In this document: positions 15,204-23,578 of the stretch, in pieces
Layout of the letters: each line of letters begins with the position of its first letter
Numbering within the stretch: the stretch's first letter is position 1
Notes under the pieces: generated by a model
What the model was told of the DNA's origin: nothing
What the model saw: only the letters and a program-made list of their open reading frames with translations
Database searches by the model: none
Translations under genes and position numbers: made by a program
Assembly: GCF_013822155.1 (NCBI RefSeq)
Contig: NZ_PNJW01000026.1
Coordinates: 1-39,575 of the forward strand
From: Flavobacterium sp.
Lineage (GTDB): Bacteria; Bacteroidota; Bacteroidia; Flavobacteriales; Flavobacteriaceae
Direction of reading: 5' to 3'
DNA length: 39,575 bases

Positions 15204-15909
15204 AGAAAGTTACATCATTTTCAAAAGCAGTACCTATCACAACTAAGTCTGCTCCAGCATCGTAGGCTTGTTTAATTCCTTTAAGCGTTCGAATGCCTCC
15301 TCCTACTATCAATGGAATCGAAATGCATTTTGAAACTTCGTGAATCATTTCTAATGGAACGGCTAATTTAGCTCCGCTTCCGGCTTCTAGATAAAGTAAT
15401 TTATTTCCTAAATATTCTCCTGCAATAGCCGTTTGACAAACATAATTACTATTATTTCTGTCTAACGGTTCCGTTTGACTTACCCGTTCAACCGCCGTTT
15501 GACTTCCACTTTCAATGAGAAGATAAGCCGTTGGTATAATTTCTAATGATGTGTTTTTTAATTTTGGAACTGCTTTTACATGATGATCAATTAAAAAAAC
15601 AGGATTTCTTCCTGAAAGTAAACTTAAAAACAATATTCCATCCGCATAAGTTGAAATCTGAGATGGATTCCCGGGAAAAAGCAAAATAGGAATCGTTAAT
15701 TTATCTTTTAAAAATTGAATTAATAAGTCAATTTTATTGGTTTCTACAATACTGCCTCCAACAAAAATATGAGTTGCAGGAGACGTTTTAATTTTATCTG
15801 TCAACAACAATAAACCATCAAAATCTACTTTATCCGGGTCGAGTAAAATGGCTAAAAGCTTTCGATTGTCAATTTTAGCTTGTACTATTTCTTGGTATAT
15901 ATTTTTCAT
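15190..15909 (-). CDS. Geranylgeranylglyceryl/heptaprenylglyceryl phosphate synthase
   Basis: A PcrB/GGGPS-family TIM-barrel enzyme that joins a polyprenyl diphosphate to sn-glycerol-1-phosphate, the first step of archaeal-type ether lipids. Conserved pieces are LAILLDPDK near 20, HIFVGGS near 47, ILLFPGNP near 75, LLYLEAGSGA near 170, IVGGGIRT near 200 and the phosphate-gripping GADLVVIGTAFE near the C-terminus. The length of 239 and sequence style fit the group II enzymes, of which a Flavobacterium johnsoniae member is known to make GGGP. It overlaps the phosphopantetheinyl transferase by 4 bp and pnuC by 14 bp. The product's fate in this organism is not shown by the window. Confidence 0.93.
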   Translation of the reverse strand: MKNIYQEIVQAKIDNRKLLAILLDPDKVDFDGLLLLTDKIKTSPATHIFVGGSIVETNKIDLLIQFLKDKLTIPILLFPGNPSQISTYADGILFLSLLSGRNPVFLIDHHVKAVPKLKNTSLEIIPTAYLLIESGSQTAVERVSQTEPLDRNNSNYVCQTAIAGEYLGNKLLYLEAGSGAKLAVPLEMIHEVSKCISIPLIVGGGIRTLKGIKQAYDAGADLVVIGTAFENDVTFFEND

Positions 15910-16544
15910 TTTTCAGTTTCCCAAAGCCAAACTAAAGTATAAGATTCAATTTCTGTAAAGAAAACTTCAAATTCTTGTTTTGTGTCATTAAAATCTAATA
16001 AACTTGTTGTTTGTTTATCATCCATTTCAAATGGGTGAACAAAAATATGCTCTTTAAAACTAATTCCTATTTCGTTTCTTACTTTAAAAACGGCTTCTTT
16101 CACTCCCCAAATAACGGTTAATTTACGGATAAAATCATCGGAATTATGTTCTGATTCATATACAAATTTTTCGGCTGCAAATTTTCGGGCAATTTTTTTG
16201 ACTAAATCACGACGCAATTCTAAATCGATTCCAATATTTCTATCTGATAAAACAATAACAGAAAAATCAAATGAATGAGAGATCGAAATATGTTTACCAT
16301 CTTTTAAATGCGGTTTTCCAAATTCATCATAATACAAATCAAAATCGGTATAACCTGCTTGTTGCAATAACATTCGAACTGCCAAAAAACCTTTCTGATG
16401 GCTTTCTGATTTCATTCCTTCCATGCGAGCTAACGAATTGTCTTTCAATGAAACAGAACGGAATAATTCATTATAAGATTCTGAAATTTTCCAAACTAAA
16501 ACAACTGTTTTTGAATCAACGTGTATTTTTTTATAAAAAGGCAT
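15906..16544 (-). CDS. 4'-phosphopantetheinyl transferase superfamily protein
   Basis: Transfers the phosphopantetheine arm of CoA to a Ser on carrier proteins. Of its 212 residues, GIDLELRRD at 105-113 supplies the Mg-binding Asp107 and Glu109, and WGVKEAVFKV at 146-155 carries the conserved Glu and Lys; HISISHSFDF at about 85-94 is also typical. The layout resembles the Sfp-like type more than AcpS. Its carrier-protein target is not in the window. It is the first gene of the minus-strand overlapping run and is divergent from ahcY. Confidence 0.9.
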   Translation of the reverse strand: MPFYKKIHVDSKTVVLVWKISESYNELFRSVSLKDNSLARMEGMKSESHQKGFLAVRMLLQQAGYTDFDLYYDEFGKPHLKDGKHISISHSFDFSVIVLSDRNIGIDLELRRDLVKKIARKFAAEKFVYESEHNSDDFIRKLTVIWGVKEAVFKVRNEIGISFKEHIFVHPFEMDDKQTTSLLDFNDTKQEFEVFFTEIESYTLVWLWETEK

Positions 16545-16602
16545 GGTTTTTAAAAAGATATCAATTTGTATTTCAAAACTTTAGCGTATTAAACAAATCA
16601 CA

Positions 16603-16622
16603 AAAAACCTAAAAAGGTTTTT
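16603..16622. repeat. Short inverted repeat between divergent genes
   Basis: An 8-bp stem (16603-16610 with 16615-16622) with a 4-nt A loop in the ahcY upstream region. Neither flanking gene ends here, so a terminator role is unlikely; it may be an operator. Confidence 0.4.
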
Positions 16623-16641
16623 AAAATCTTCCCTAAATGCG

Positions 16642-16649
16642 TAAGTTTG
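16642..16649 (+). promoter_or_regulatory. Predicted -7 element for ahcY
   Basis: TAAGTTTG, 34 bp before the ahcY ATG. Confidence 0.5.
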
Positions 16650-16683
16650 CAAAAAATTTTTAGCTAATATAACTATTTTATAA

Positions 16684-18000
16684 ATGAGTACACAAACATT
16701 ACCTTATGTTGCGTTCAAAGTGAAAGATATTTCTTTGGCCGCTTGGGGAAGAAAAGAAATTGAATTGGCCGAAGCAGAAATGCCAGGCTTAATGGCTCTT
16801 CGTGAAGAATATGGCAATAGCCAACCTTTAAAAGGTGCCCGTATTGCCGGTTGTTTACACATGACCATTCAAACGGCAGTTTTAATTGAAACATTAATTG
16901 CTTTGGGAGCAGAAGTAACTTGGAGTTCTTGTAACATTTTCTCTACACAAGACCAAGCAGCTGCTGCAATCGCTGCTGCCGGAATTCAAGTATATGCTTG
17001 GAAAGGTCTTGATGAAGCGTCTTTTGATTGGTGTATTGAACAAACTTTATTCTTTGGTGAAGACAGAAAACCATTGAATATGATTTTAGATGATGGTGGT
17101 GATTTAACCAACATGGTTTTTGATCGTTACCCGGAATTAATTCCAGGAATTAAAGGTCTTTCAGAGGAAACAACTACAGGAGTTCATCGTTTATATGAAA
17201 GAATGAAAAACGGTACTTTATATATGCCAGCCATCAATGTAAATGACTCTGTTACAAAATCTAAATTTGACAACAAATACGGTTGTAAAGAATCGGCTGT
17301 TGATGCTGTTCGTCGTGCAACAGATATTATGTTGGCAGGTAAAAGAGTAATTGTTTGCGGATATGGTGATGTTGGCAAAGGAACAGCTGCTTCTTTTAGA
17401 GGTGCCGGTTCAATTGTTACGGTTACCGAAATTGACCCAATTTGTGCATTACAAGCTGCCATGGATGGTTTTGAAGTAAAAAAATTAAATACTGTAGTTG
17501 GAAATGCTGATATCATCATCACAACTACCGGAAATAAAGATATCGTTGTGGGTTCTCACTTTGAACAAATGAAAGACAAAACAATTGTATGTAACATCGG
17601 ACACTTTGACAATGAAATTGATATGGCTTGGTTAAACAGTAACCACGGAGCTTCAAAAATTGAAATCAAACCACAAGTAGACAAATATACCATCAACGGA
17701 AAAGACATCATCATTTTGGCTGAAGGTCGTTTGGTTAACTTAGGCTGTGCAACAGGTCACCCTAGTTTTGTAATGAGTAATTCATTTACAAATCAAACGT
17801 TGGCTCAAATTGAATTGTGGAATAATTCAACTAATTACAAAAACGAAGTGTATATGCTACCAAAACATTTAGATGAAAAAGTTGCCGCTTTACACTTAGC
17901 TAAATTAGGCATTGAATTGGAAACTTTAAATGAAGAACAAGCTGCCTATATTGGCGTTAATGTTCAAGGACCATATAAACCGGAATATTACAGATACTAA
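16684..18000 (+). CDS. ahcY: Adenosylhomocysteinase
   Basis: S-adenosylhomocysteine hydrolase, which splits SAH into adenosine and homocysteine and so relieves product inhibition of methyltransferases. It uses tightly bound NAD. The 438-residue protein has [12 protein letters not shown] at the start, LDDGGDLT with Asp136, the ETTTGVHRL segment (Glu161), [10 protein letters not shown] with Lys191 and Asp195, the NAD-binding [10 protein letters not shown] at about 223-232, and the canonical C-terminus YKPEYYRY. All catalytic residues are in place. It is monocistronic, with a clear terminator after it. Confidence 0.98.
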   Translation: MSTQTLPYVAFKVKDISLAAWGRKEIELAEAEMPGLMALREEYGNSQPLKGARIAGCLHMTIQTAVLIETLIALGAEVTWSSCNIFSTQDQAAAAIAAAGIQVYAWKGLDEASFDWCIEQTLFFGEDRKPLNMILDDGGDLTNMVFDRYPELIPGIKGLSEETTTGVHRLYERMKNGTLYMPAINVNDSVTKSKFDNKYGCKESAVDAVRRATDIMLAGKRVIVCGYGDVGKGTAASFRGAGSIVTVTEIDPICALQAAMDGFEVKKLNTVVGNADIIITTTGNKDIVVGSHFEQMKDKTIVCNIGHFDNEIDMAWLNSNHGASKIEIKPQVDKYTINGKDIIILAEGRLVNLGCATGHPSFVMSNSFTNQTLAQIELWNNSTNYKNEVYMLPKHLDEKVAALHLAKLGIELETLNEEQAAYIGVNVQGPYKPEYYRY

Positions 18001-18011
18001 GTATAAAGACT

Positions 18012-18044
18012 AAGCCCTTACTGAAAAGTGAGGGCTTTTTTTAT
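18012..18044 (+). terminator. Terminator after ahcY
   Basis: An 11-bp stem with one G-U pair (18012-18022 with 18027-18037), GAAA loop and a long T tract. Confidence 0.9.
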
Positions 18045-18238
18045 TTTTACAAAAAACCAATTATACTATAGTAGTTGTAGTGATGATGTTCATTTATACT
18101 TTTTCAACAAAAACAAATTGGAAAAAATATCTAAAGATTTGCCATTAGAAATAATCATTTTGTGTGGCAACTAATTATTTTATTGAATAAATAATAACTT
18201 GTAATAAATAATTTTCTTAAAAATAGCTAACTTTACTA

Positions 18239-18246
18239 TAGATTTG
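18239..18246 (+). promoter_or_regulatory. Predicted -7 element for the patatin gene
   Basis: TAGATTTG, 64 bp before the ATG at 18311, leaving a leader of about 60 nt. No -33 element is obvious. The rest of the 18045-18310 spacer holds only short, unconvincing ORFs. Confidence 0.4.
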
Positions 18247-18310
18247 TTGAAGTTTGATGAAAGTAATCTTCATAAATTGATTATATTGTTTTACTATTAA
18301 ATAATGAACC

Positions 18311-20623
18311 ATGAAAAAATATTTATTCTTATTCACACTTTCTCTTTTTCTTATTTTCCCACAATTAAATTTTGCTCAAGATAAAAAACCTAAAGTAGTT
18401 TTGGTTTTAAGCGGTGGTGGAGCAAAAGGTGTTGCACATATCCCTCTTTTACAGGCTTTAGATTCGTTACACATTGTTCCTGACCTTATAGTTGGAAATA
18501 GTATGGGAAGCGTGATGGGCGGACTTTACGCCATGGGGTATTCCGGAGACAGCATCGCTAAATTGACAAAAAACATGGATTGGGACAAACTTTTAGGTGG
18601 TGGTGTTTCATTTGACAAAGTTAGCGTAGAAGAAAAAAGTGAATTTGAAAGATATTTGATTGGTCTTGATATAAAAAATGGCAAACCTACCAGTGTCAGC
18701 TCTTTATTAAGTGATCAAAATCTAAGAGAGTATCTTTCAGAATTAACTTATCCTGTTTACAATGTAACTGATTTTGATAAACTTTCCATTCCATTTAGAG
18801 CATTAGCGACTGATTTAGTTACCGGAAAAGAAGTAGTGGTAGACAGTGGAAATTTGGCAACCGCCATTCGGGCAAGTATGTCGCTTCCTGCTGTTTTTAA
18901 CCCGGTTCCATACAAAGAAACACTTTTAGTGGATGGTGGTGTGGTCAATAATTTTCCAACAGATATTGCCAAGCTAATGGGTGCTGATATTATCATCGGT
19001 AGTGATGTGGGCGGTGGTATGGAACCAAAAGAAAAATTGAACAATTTTGTTTCTGTTTTAGTTCAAACAAGTATGCTAACCAGTAACGTTAAAGATCCTG
19101 AAAAAAGAAAATTGTGTGATATTTTAGTAGATCACCTACCAAATTTGAAGTATTCAACAGGAGATTTTGCAAAAAGCAATGAAATCTATGAAGAGGGTAA
19201 AATTGCAACTAATCAAAACATGGATGCTCTAGTAGCCTTGGCAGAAAAATTAAATAAATTTAAACAAAGAACACATGAACTCCCTATCATCCCAAAAGAA
19301 TTTACTTTAGATACAATAGTTTTCACAAACATCAGCAAAGAAAACCTTGCTTTTGTTAAGGAAAGAATGAATATAAAACCTCACACAAAATATGTATCTC
19401 ATGATATAGTTGAAGGAATAGACAGAGCAATGGGCACAAATTTATTCAGTAAAATCACAACTAGTTCTTTTGTAAATGATGGTAAAATAGTCCTAGAAAT
19501 AACTTTTTTTGAAAATTCTAAAAATCAAGTAAATGCTTCACTTCATTTTGATACTTATAGAGGTGTAGGAGTTATTCTTAATTATACCGGTAGAAATATT
19601 CTTGGGGAGTCGTCTCGTTTTTTGATTACAGCAGACATTGCAGAACAACCAAGAGCAAGAATTGAATATCAAGATATTTTTGGTTCGAAAAAAGAATGGT
19701 GGTGGAATACCGAACTTTATGGTGAAAATTTAATTCAAGAATTATTTGTAGACAACAAACTTGTCACAGATTTAAAATACCGCTCTTATCAGTTCAATAA
19801 TCAAGTAAACAGAAACTTAAATTCATTTAAAACCTATGTGGGGATGTCTTTAAATTATCAATATACCTATTTAAAACCCAAAGCAGATGCTGATTTGACT
19901 GAATATCCATTTAAAAGTTATTACTTCAACAATATTGAATTAGGTGCTCATTTTTCTTATAATGATTTGGATAAAGTTTTTTTTGCCAATAAAGGGACCT
20001 TTTTTCAAGCAAAAATAAGCAGATCATTATTGCATGACGTTGAGTTGAATTCCACCGATGAAACAGTACCAAAAATTTCAGGAACAACAAATGGATTTAC
20101 AAAACTAGGCTTGACTTTTGAAAAAAGAATTCCTATACAAAAAAAATTAACGGGAATTATTGGTGCTACAACCAATTTTATTTTTGAAGATAGCCTAAAG
20201 TCAGATGAATTATCTTTTTCCAGTTACGGCTATGGAGCAAAATATTTTTTAGGAGGAACATCTATAGTACCAACGAATAACAGAACTATTCTTCCCGGAT
20301 TAAATGAAGATGAATTGACAGTAACACAACTGATGAAAATGAATGTTGGTTTACAAATAAACTTAACCGGAAAAATTTACCTGACTCCACACATTGATAT
20401 AGCCTCAGTAGGTTTCAAAACTTTTGATGATTATATGGATGATGCTTTTTCTCCGAAAAGCAAATGGCAAGAGCGAACTGAAACCAGTTTCTTGTTTTCC
20501 GGTGGGGCAAACATTTCTTATCTTTCTCTGTTGGGGCCCATCACCTTTGATGCTTCATGGATTAATGATGTGGATGAAACCAATCTGTATTTTAGTATTG
20601 GCTTTTTATTCAATCCATCATAA
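18311..20623 (+). CDS. Patatin-like phospholipase with POTRA and outer-membrane barrel
   Basis: A 770-residue protein laid out like a type Vd (PlpD-like) autotransporter. It has a signal peptide ending near FAQ (23) and a patatin lipase domain at about 28-310 with the oxyanion loop GGGAKG (35-40), nucleophile Ser64 in GNSMGS and catalytic Asp208 in VDGG. A POTRA-like module at about 330-395 (FTNISKENLAFVKERM) is followed by a C-terminal surface-antigen/BamA-like beta-barrel from about 410 to the end. The lipase is probably displayed on or released from the cell surface; its lipid substrate is unknown. It is transcribed alone between two terminators. Confidence 0.92.
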   Translation: MKKYLFLFTLSLFLIFPQLNFAQDKKPKVVLVLSGGGAKGVAHIPLLQALDSLHIVPDLIVGNSMGSVMGGLYAMGYSGDSIAKLTKNMDWDKLLGGGVSFDKVSVEEKSEFERYLIGLDIKNGKPTSVSSLLSDQNLREYLSELTYPVYNVTDFDKLSIPFRALATDLVTGKEVVVDSGNLATAIRASMSLPAVFNPVPYKETLLVDGGVVNNFPTDIAKLMGADIIIGSDVGGGMEPKEKLNNFVSVLVQTSMLTSNVKDPEKRKLCDILVDHLPNLKYSTGDFAKSNEIYEEGKIATNQNMDALVALAEKLNKFKQRTHELPIIPKEFTLDTIVFTNISKENLAFVKERMNIKPHTKYVSHDIVEGIDRAMGTNLFSKITTSSFVNDGKIVLEITFFENSKNQVNASLHFDTYRGVGVILNYTGRNILGESSRFLITADIAEQPRARIEYQDIFGSKKEWWWNTELYGENLIQELFVDNKLVTDLKYRSYQFNNQVNRNLNSFKTYVGMSLNYQYTYLKPKADADLTEYPFKSYYFNNIELGAHFSYNDLDKVFFANKGTFFQAKISRSLLHDVELNSTDETVPKISGTTNGFTKLGLTFEKRIPIQKKLTGIIGATTNFIFEDSLKSDELSFSSYGYGAKYFLGGTSIVPTNNRTILPGLNEDELTVTQLMKMNVGLQINLTGKIYLTPHIDIASVGFKTFDDYMDDAFSPKSKWQERTETSFLFSGGANISYLSLLGPITFDASWINDVDETNLYFSIGFLFNPS

Positions 20624-20641
20624 AAAATAATCTCAATATTA

Positions 20642-20672
20642 AACCCTTGCTGAAATGTAAGGGTTAGTATTT
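20642..20672 (+). terminator. Terminator after the patatin gene
   Basis: A stem of about 9 bp (20642-20650 with 20657-20665, one mismatch) followed, after 4 nt, by a T tract. Confidence 0.8.
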
Positions 20673-20762
20673 TTTTCTAAGTTTATTGAATGCAATTTTT
20701 TATTTTTAGCTTTTATAAATGACTAAATTGCTATTTTTAACTTGTTTAAAAACTAGATTTAC

Positions 20763-21323
20763 ATGAGTCCCAAATCTTCGATTAATTTTATTATAATTTT
20801 ATTAAGCCTTCTGAGTAGCTGTAAATCTATTAACAGTGATGATTATTATAAAGATTGTGTAAATAACAAAACACAAAAAATATTATATGATGGTCATGGA
20901 ATAAAAAAAGACATTTTTTCAATACTGAAAGAAACCGAACAATTACTTTTAGATGAAAAGATAATTCATGATTTTAAAAAAGAAAGTTACTTAAAATTAA
21001 CGGTCATTGCCTTTCACAATAATGAAGAATCTAAGAAAATAGCAACAAAAATTAGAACTAAAATAAATGACAACTTTTTTGATTTACTTTCTCTAACTAC
21101 ATTAGATTTTTATTCTTCTTGTCCAGAAGAAGTTTACAATAAGGAAATTAGTGATGCTAAAAAGAACATTTTAAGAAAACGATATACTATATATTCATAT
21201 CTAATGGCAGATGGTTATAAAAATGAAATACGGATTGCCTCTTTAATAAATCAATCTGAAAAATTTTCTGAAATAGAACGACTGGTTATTCTTCACTTAA
21301 TTTTGATGAATATATCTAATTAA
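20763..21323 (+). CDS. Hypothetical lipoprotein
   Basis: No family recognised. The 186-residue protein has a signal peptide with a good lipobox (SLLSSC, Cys20). The remainder is rich in Lys, Ile, Asn and Glu and looks mostly helical, with a second Cys pair candidate at DCVNN (Cys32) and SSCPEE. It is very AT-rich compared with the flanking housekeeping genes. It lies between the patatin gene and the convergent rplU-rpmA operon, bounded by a terminator on each side, so it is transcribed alone. Confidence 0.75.
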   Translation: MSPKSSINFIIILLSLLSSCKSINSDDYYKDCVNNKTQKILYDGHGIKKDIFSILKETEQLLLDEKIIHDFKKESYLKLTVIAFHNNEESKKIATKIRTKINDNFFDLLSLTTLDFYSSCPEEVYNKEISDAKKNILRKRYTIYSYLMADGYKNEIRIASLINQSEKFSEIERLVILHLILMNISN

Positions 21324-21345
21324 TAACAAAAAATCTAAATAACAA

Positions 21346-21375
21346 AAAAACCCATCTCTCTCGAAATGGGTTTTT
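21346..21375. terminator. Bidirectional terminator before rpmA
   Basis: A perfect 10-bp stem (21346-21355 with 21366-21375) with A and T flanks, between convergent genes. Confidence 0.88.
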
Positions 21376-21396
21376 ATATTTTGAAGTAGATTCTAA

Positions 21397-21657
21397 TTAT
21401 GCTTCAAAAGGAATAACAGATACAAATGATTTGTTGTCACCTTTTTTCTGAAACTTAACCACTCCGTCAACTCTTGCATGTAAAGTATGATCTTTACTAA
21501 TGTAAACGTTGTCTCCTGGATTATGTTTAGAACCTCTTTGTCTTACAATGATATTTCCTGCAATAGCTGCTTGACCACCATATATCTTAACGCCTAAACG
21601 TTTCGATTCTGATTCTCTACCATTCTTGGAACTACCGACACCTTTCTTGTGAGCCAT
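21397..21657 (-). CDS. rpmA: 50S ribosomal protein bL27
   Basis: Ribosomal protein L27 at the peptidyl-transferase centre of the large subunit, 86 residues. It begins [16 protein letters not shown], the flexible arm that reaches the tRNA ends, and contains [10 protein letters not shown] and [13 protein letters not shown]. The arm starts directly with AHKKG and lacks the cleaved extension seen in Firmicutes. It is the second gene of the rplU-rpmA operon, 23 bp after rplU. Confidence 0.98.
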   Translation of the reverse strand: MAHKKGVGSSKNGRESESKRLGVKIYGGQAAIAGNIIVRQRGSKHNPGDNVYISKDHTLHARVDGVVKFQKKGDNKSFVSVIPFEA

Positions 21658-21680
21658 GATGTTTAAGTTTTAAATGTTAA

Positions 21681-22040
21681 TTATTCTTCTGTGGTTTCCG
21701 CTTTTTTAGCAGCTTTCTTTTTAGGAGCACTCGCATTAATGCCTTCAATCACAATTTGTGTAAAAGACTGTCTGTGTCCGTTTTTCTTTTTGTAACCTTT
21801 TCTTCTTTTCTTTTTGAAAACGATTACTTTGTCTCCTTTTAAGTGTTTTAACACTTTGGCTTCTACTGAAGCACCTTCTATAGCGGGGGCGCCTATAGTA
21901 ATTGTTCCATCTTCGTCTAACAACATTACTTTGTCGAAAGAAACTTTGCTTCCTTCTTCAGATGCTAAACGGTGAACAAATACTCTTTGGTCTTTGCTTA
22001 CTTTAAATTGTTGCCCTGCTATCTCTACGATTGCGTACAT
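21681..22040 (-). CDS. rplU: 50S ribosomal protein bL21
   Basis: Ribosomal protein L21, which binds 23S rRNA. The core (residues 1-102) has MYAIVEIAGQQFKV at the start and VFKKKRRKGYKKKNGHRQSFTQIVI, the L21 signature. An Ala/Lys/Glu-rich tail of about 17 residues follows, an extension often seen in Bacteroidetes. It is first in the rplU-rpmA operon, with one of the best promoters in the window 33 bp upstream. Confidence 0.98.
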   Translation of the reverse strand: MYAIVEIAGQQFKVSKDQRVFVHRLASEEGSKVSFDKVMLLDEDGTITIGAPAIEGASVEAKVLKHLKGDKVIVFKKKRRKGYKKKNGHRQSFTQIVIEGINASAPKKKAAKKAETTEE

Positions 22041-22072
22041 AACAATGTGTTTTTAATTAAATTTTAAGGTTG

Positions 22073-22102
22073 CAAATATACAACTAATTCTCAATCACAC
22101 AA
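22073..22102 (-). promoter_or_regulatory. Predicted promoter of rplU-rpmA
   Basis: On the minus strand TTG (22100-22102), a 19-bp spacer, then TATATTTG (22073-22080): both boxes of the Bacteroidetes promoter at the expected spacing. Confidence 0.7.
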
Positions 22103-22242
22103 CTGAATTTTAAAAATAAATTATTTACACTAAAATTGCATTATCTAAACCTAAATATTTTGTGAATTATTTAGTAAAACTGTAACAAAATACCGAAATT
22201 GCATACCAATTTGAAATGCAAAAAATTTAATCACTAATTTTT

Positions 22243-23568
22243 ATGAAAAAATCATTAATGGCTTTAAGTACACTGCTTACGCTTGGAGGAACAGTTTCTG
22301 CCCAAAAAGTGACCTTTGAAGAATATACTTTAGATAATGGGTTACACGTAATTTTACATCAAGATAATTCTGCACCGGTTGTAATTACTTCGGTAATGTA
22401 TCATGTTGGTGCAAAAGATGAAAACCCTGAAAGAACAGGTTTTGCTCACTTTTTTGAACATCTTTTATTTGAAGGAACGCAAAATATCGGTCGTGGAGAA
22501 TGGTTTAAAATCGTAACCGGAAATGGCGGAACAAATAACGCTAACACCTCCGATGACAGAACCTATTACTATGAAATCTTCCCTTCAAACAATCTTGAAT
22601 TAGGACTATGGATGGAATCAGAACGTTTACTTCACCCAGTAATTAACCAAATTGGCGTAGATACTCAAAATGAAGTTGTTAAAGAAGAAAAACGACTAAG
22701 GGTTGACAACCAACCTTACGGGAATTTAATTGCAGAAGTAAAACGCAACATGTTTACAAACCATCCTTATCGTTGGGCAACTATTGGTTCGATGGATCAT
22801 TTAGATGCTGCAACGCTTAAAGAGTTTCAAGATTTTAATAAAAAATTCTATATTCCAAACAATGCAGTGCTGGTTGTAGCTGGTCAATTTGAACCTGCAC
22901 AGGCGAAAGAATGGATTCAAAAATATTTTGGTGTTATTCAAAAAGGAACACCAATAACAAGAACAAAAGTGGAAGAAACTCCAATTACACAAACACTTAA
23001 AGCAAAATATGAAGACCCAAATATTCAAATCCCGATGGCGGTAGCTTCTTATCGAACTCCTTCCATGAAAACCCGAGATGCAAGAGTATTGGATATGATT
23101 TCAACCGTCTTGTCTGAAGGTAAATCTTCTCGTTTGTATAAAAAAATTGTGGATGATAAAAAAATGGCCTTACAAGTAGGAGCTTTTAATTTTAGTCAAG
23201 AAGATTACGGTTTGTATATTTTATACGGATTACCTATGGGAGGATTTACTCCTGAAAGTTTGATTGCTGAAATTGATGAAGAAATTGTTCGTCTTCAAAC
23301 AGAGTTAATTTCTGAAAAGGAATTTAAAAAACTACAAAATATCTTTGAAAGTCAATATGTAGACAACAATGCTTCTGTGGAAGGTATTGCTGGGAATTTA
23401 GCTACTTACTATTTATTGTACGGTGATGTGAATTTGATAAATTCTGAAATAGACATTTATCGTTCTATTACCCGTGAAGAAATTAGAGATATTGCTAAAA
23501 AATACCTCAATCCAAATCAACGTTTACTTTTGGACTATGCTCCTAAATCTGATAAAGCTCAAAATTAA
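22243..23568 (+). CDS. M16 zinc peptidase, catalytic partner
   Basis: Pitrilysin-family (M16) metallopeptidase, 441 residues, with a signal peptide ending near VSAQ (21), so it acts in the periplasm or beyond. The zinc motif HFFEH is at 69-73 and the third ligand Glu lies in the NEVVKEEKR region at about 150, so the site is complete. NNAVLVVAGQF and SSRLYKKIVDDKK are also typical of M16. It is followed after 10 bp by a second M16 gene that lacks the zinc motif. Such pairs usually form a heterodimer with one active and one substrate-binding subunit. Confidence 0.95.
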   Translation: MKKSLMALSTLLTLGGTVSAQKVTFEEYTLDNGLHVILHQDNSAPVVITSVMYHVGAKDENPERTGFAHFFEHLLFEGTQNIGRGEWFKIVTGNGGTNNANTSDDRTYYYEIFPSNNLELGLWMESERLLHPVINQIGVDTQNEVVKEEKRLRVDNQPYGNLIAEVKRNMFTNHPYRWATIGSMDHLDAATLKEFQDFNKKFYIPNNAVLVVAGQFEPAQAKEWIQKYFGVIQKGTPITRTKVEETPITQTLKAKYEDPNIQIPMAVASYRTPSMKTRDARVLDMISTVLSEGKSSRLYKKIVDDKKMALQVGAFNFSQEDYGLYILYGLPMGGFTPESLIAEIDEEIVRLQTELISEKEFKKLQNIFESQYVDNNASVEGIAGNLATYYLLYGDVNLINSEIDIYRSITREEIRDIAKKYLNPNQRLLLDYAPKSDKAQN

Positions 23569-23578
23569 GATATAAATC

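Noticed and set aside
18083..18175. 30-codon ORF in the ahcY-patatin spacer
   Set aside because: Short, no family signature, no promoter match before it, and AT-rich composition makes it likely by chance.
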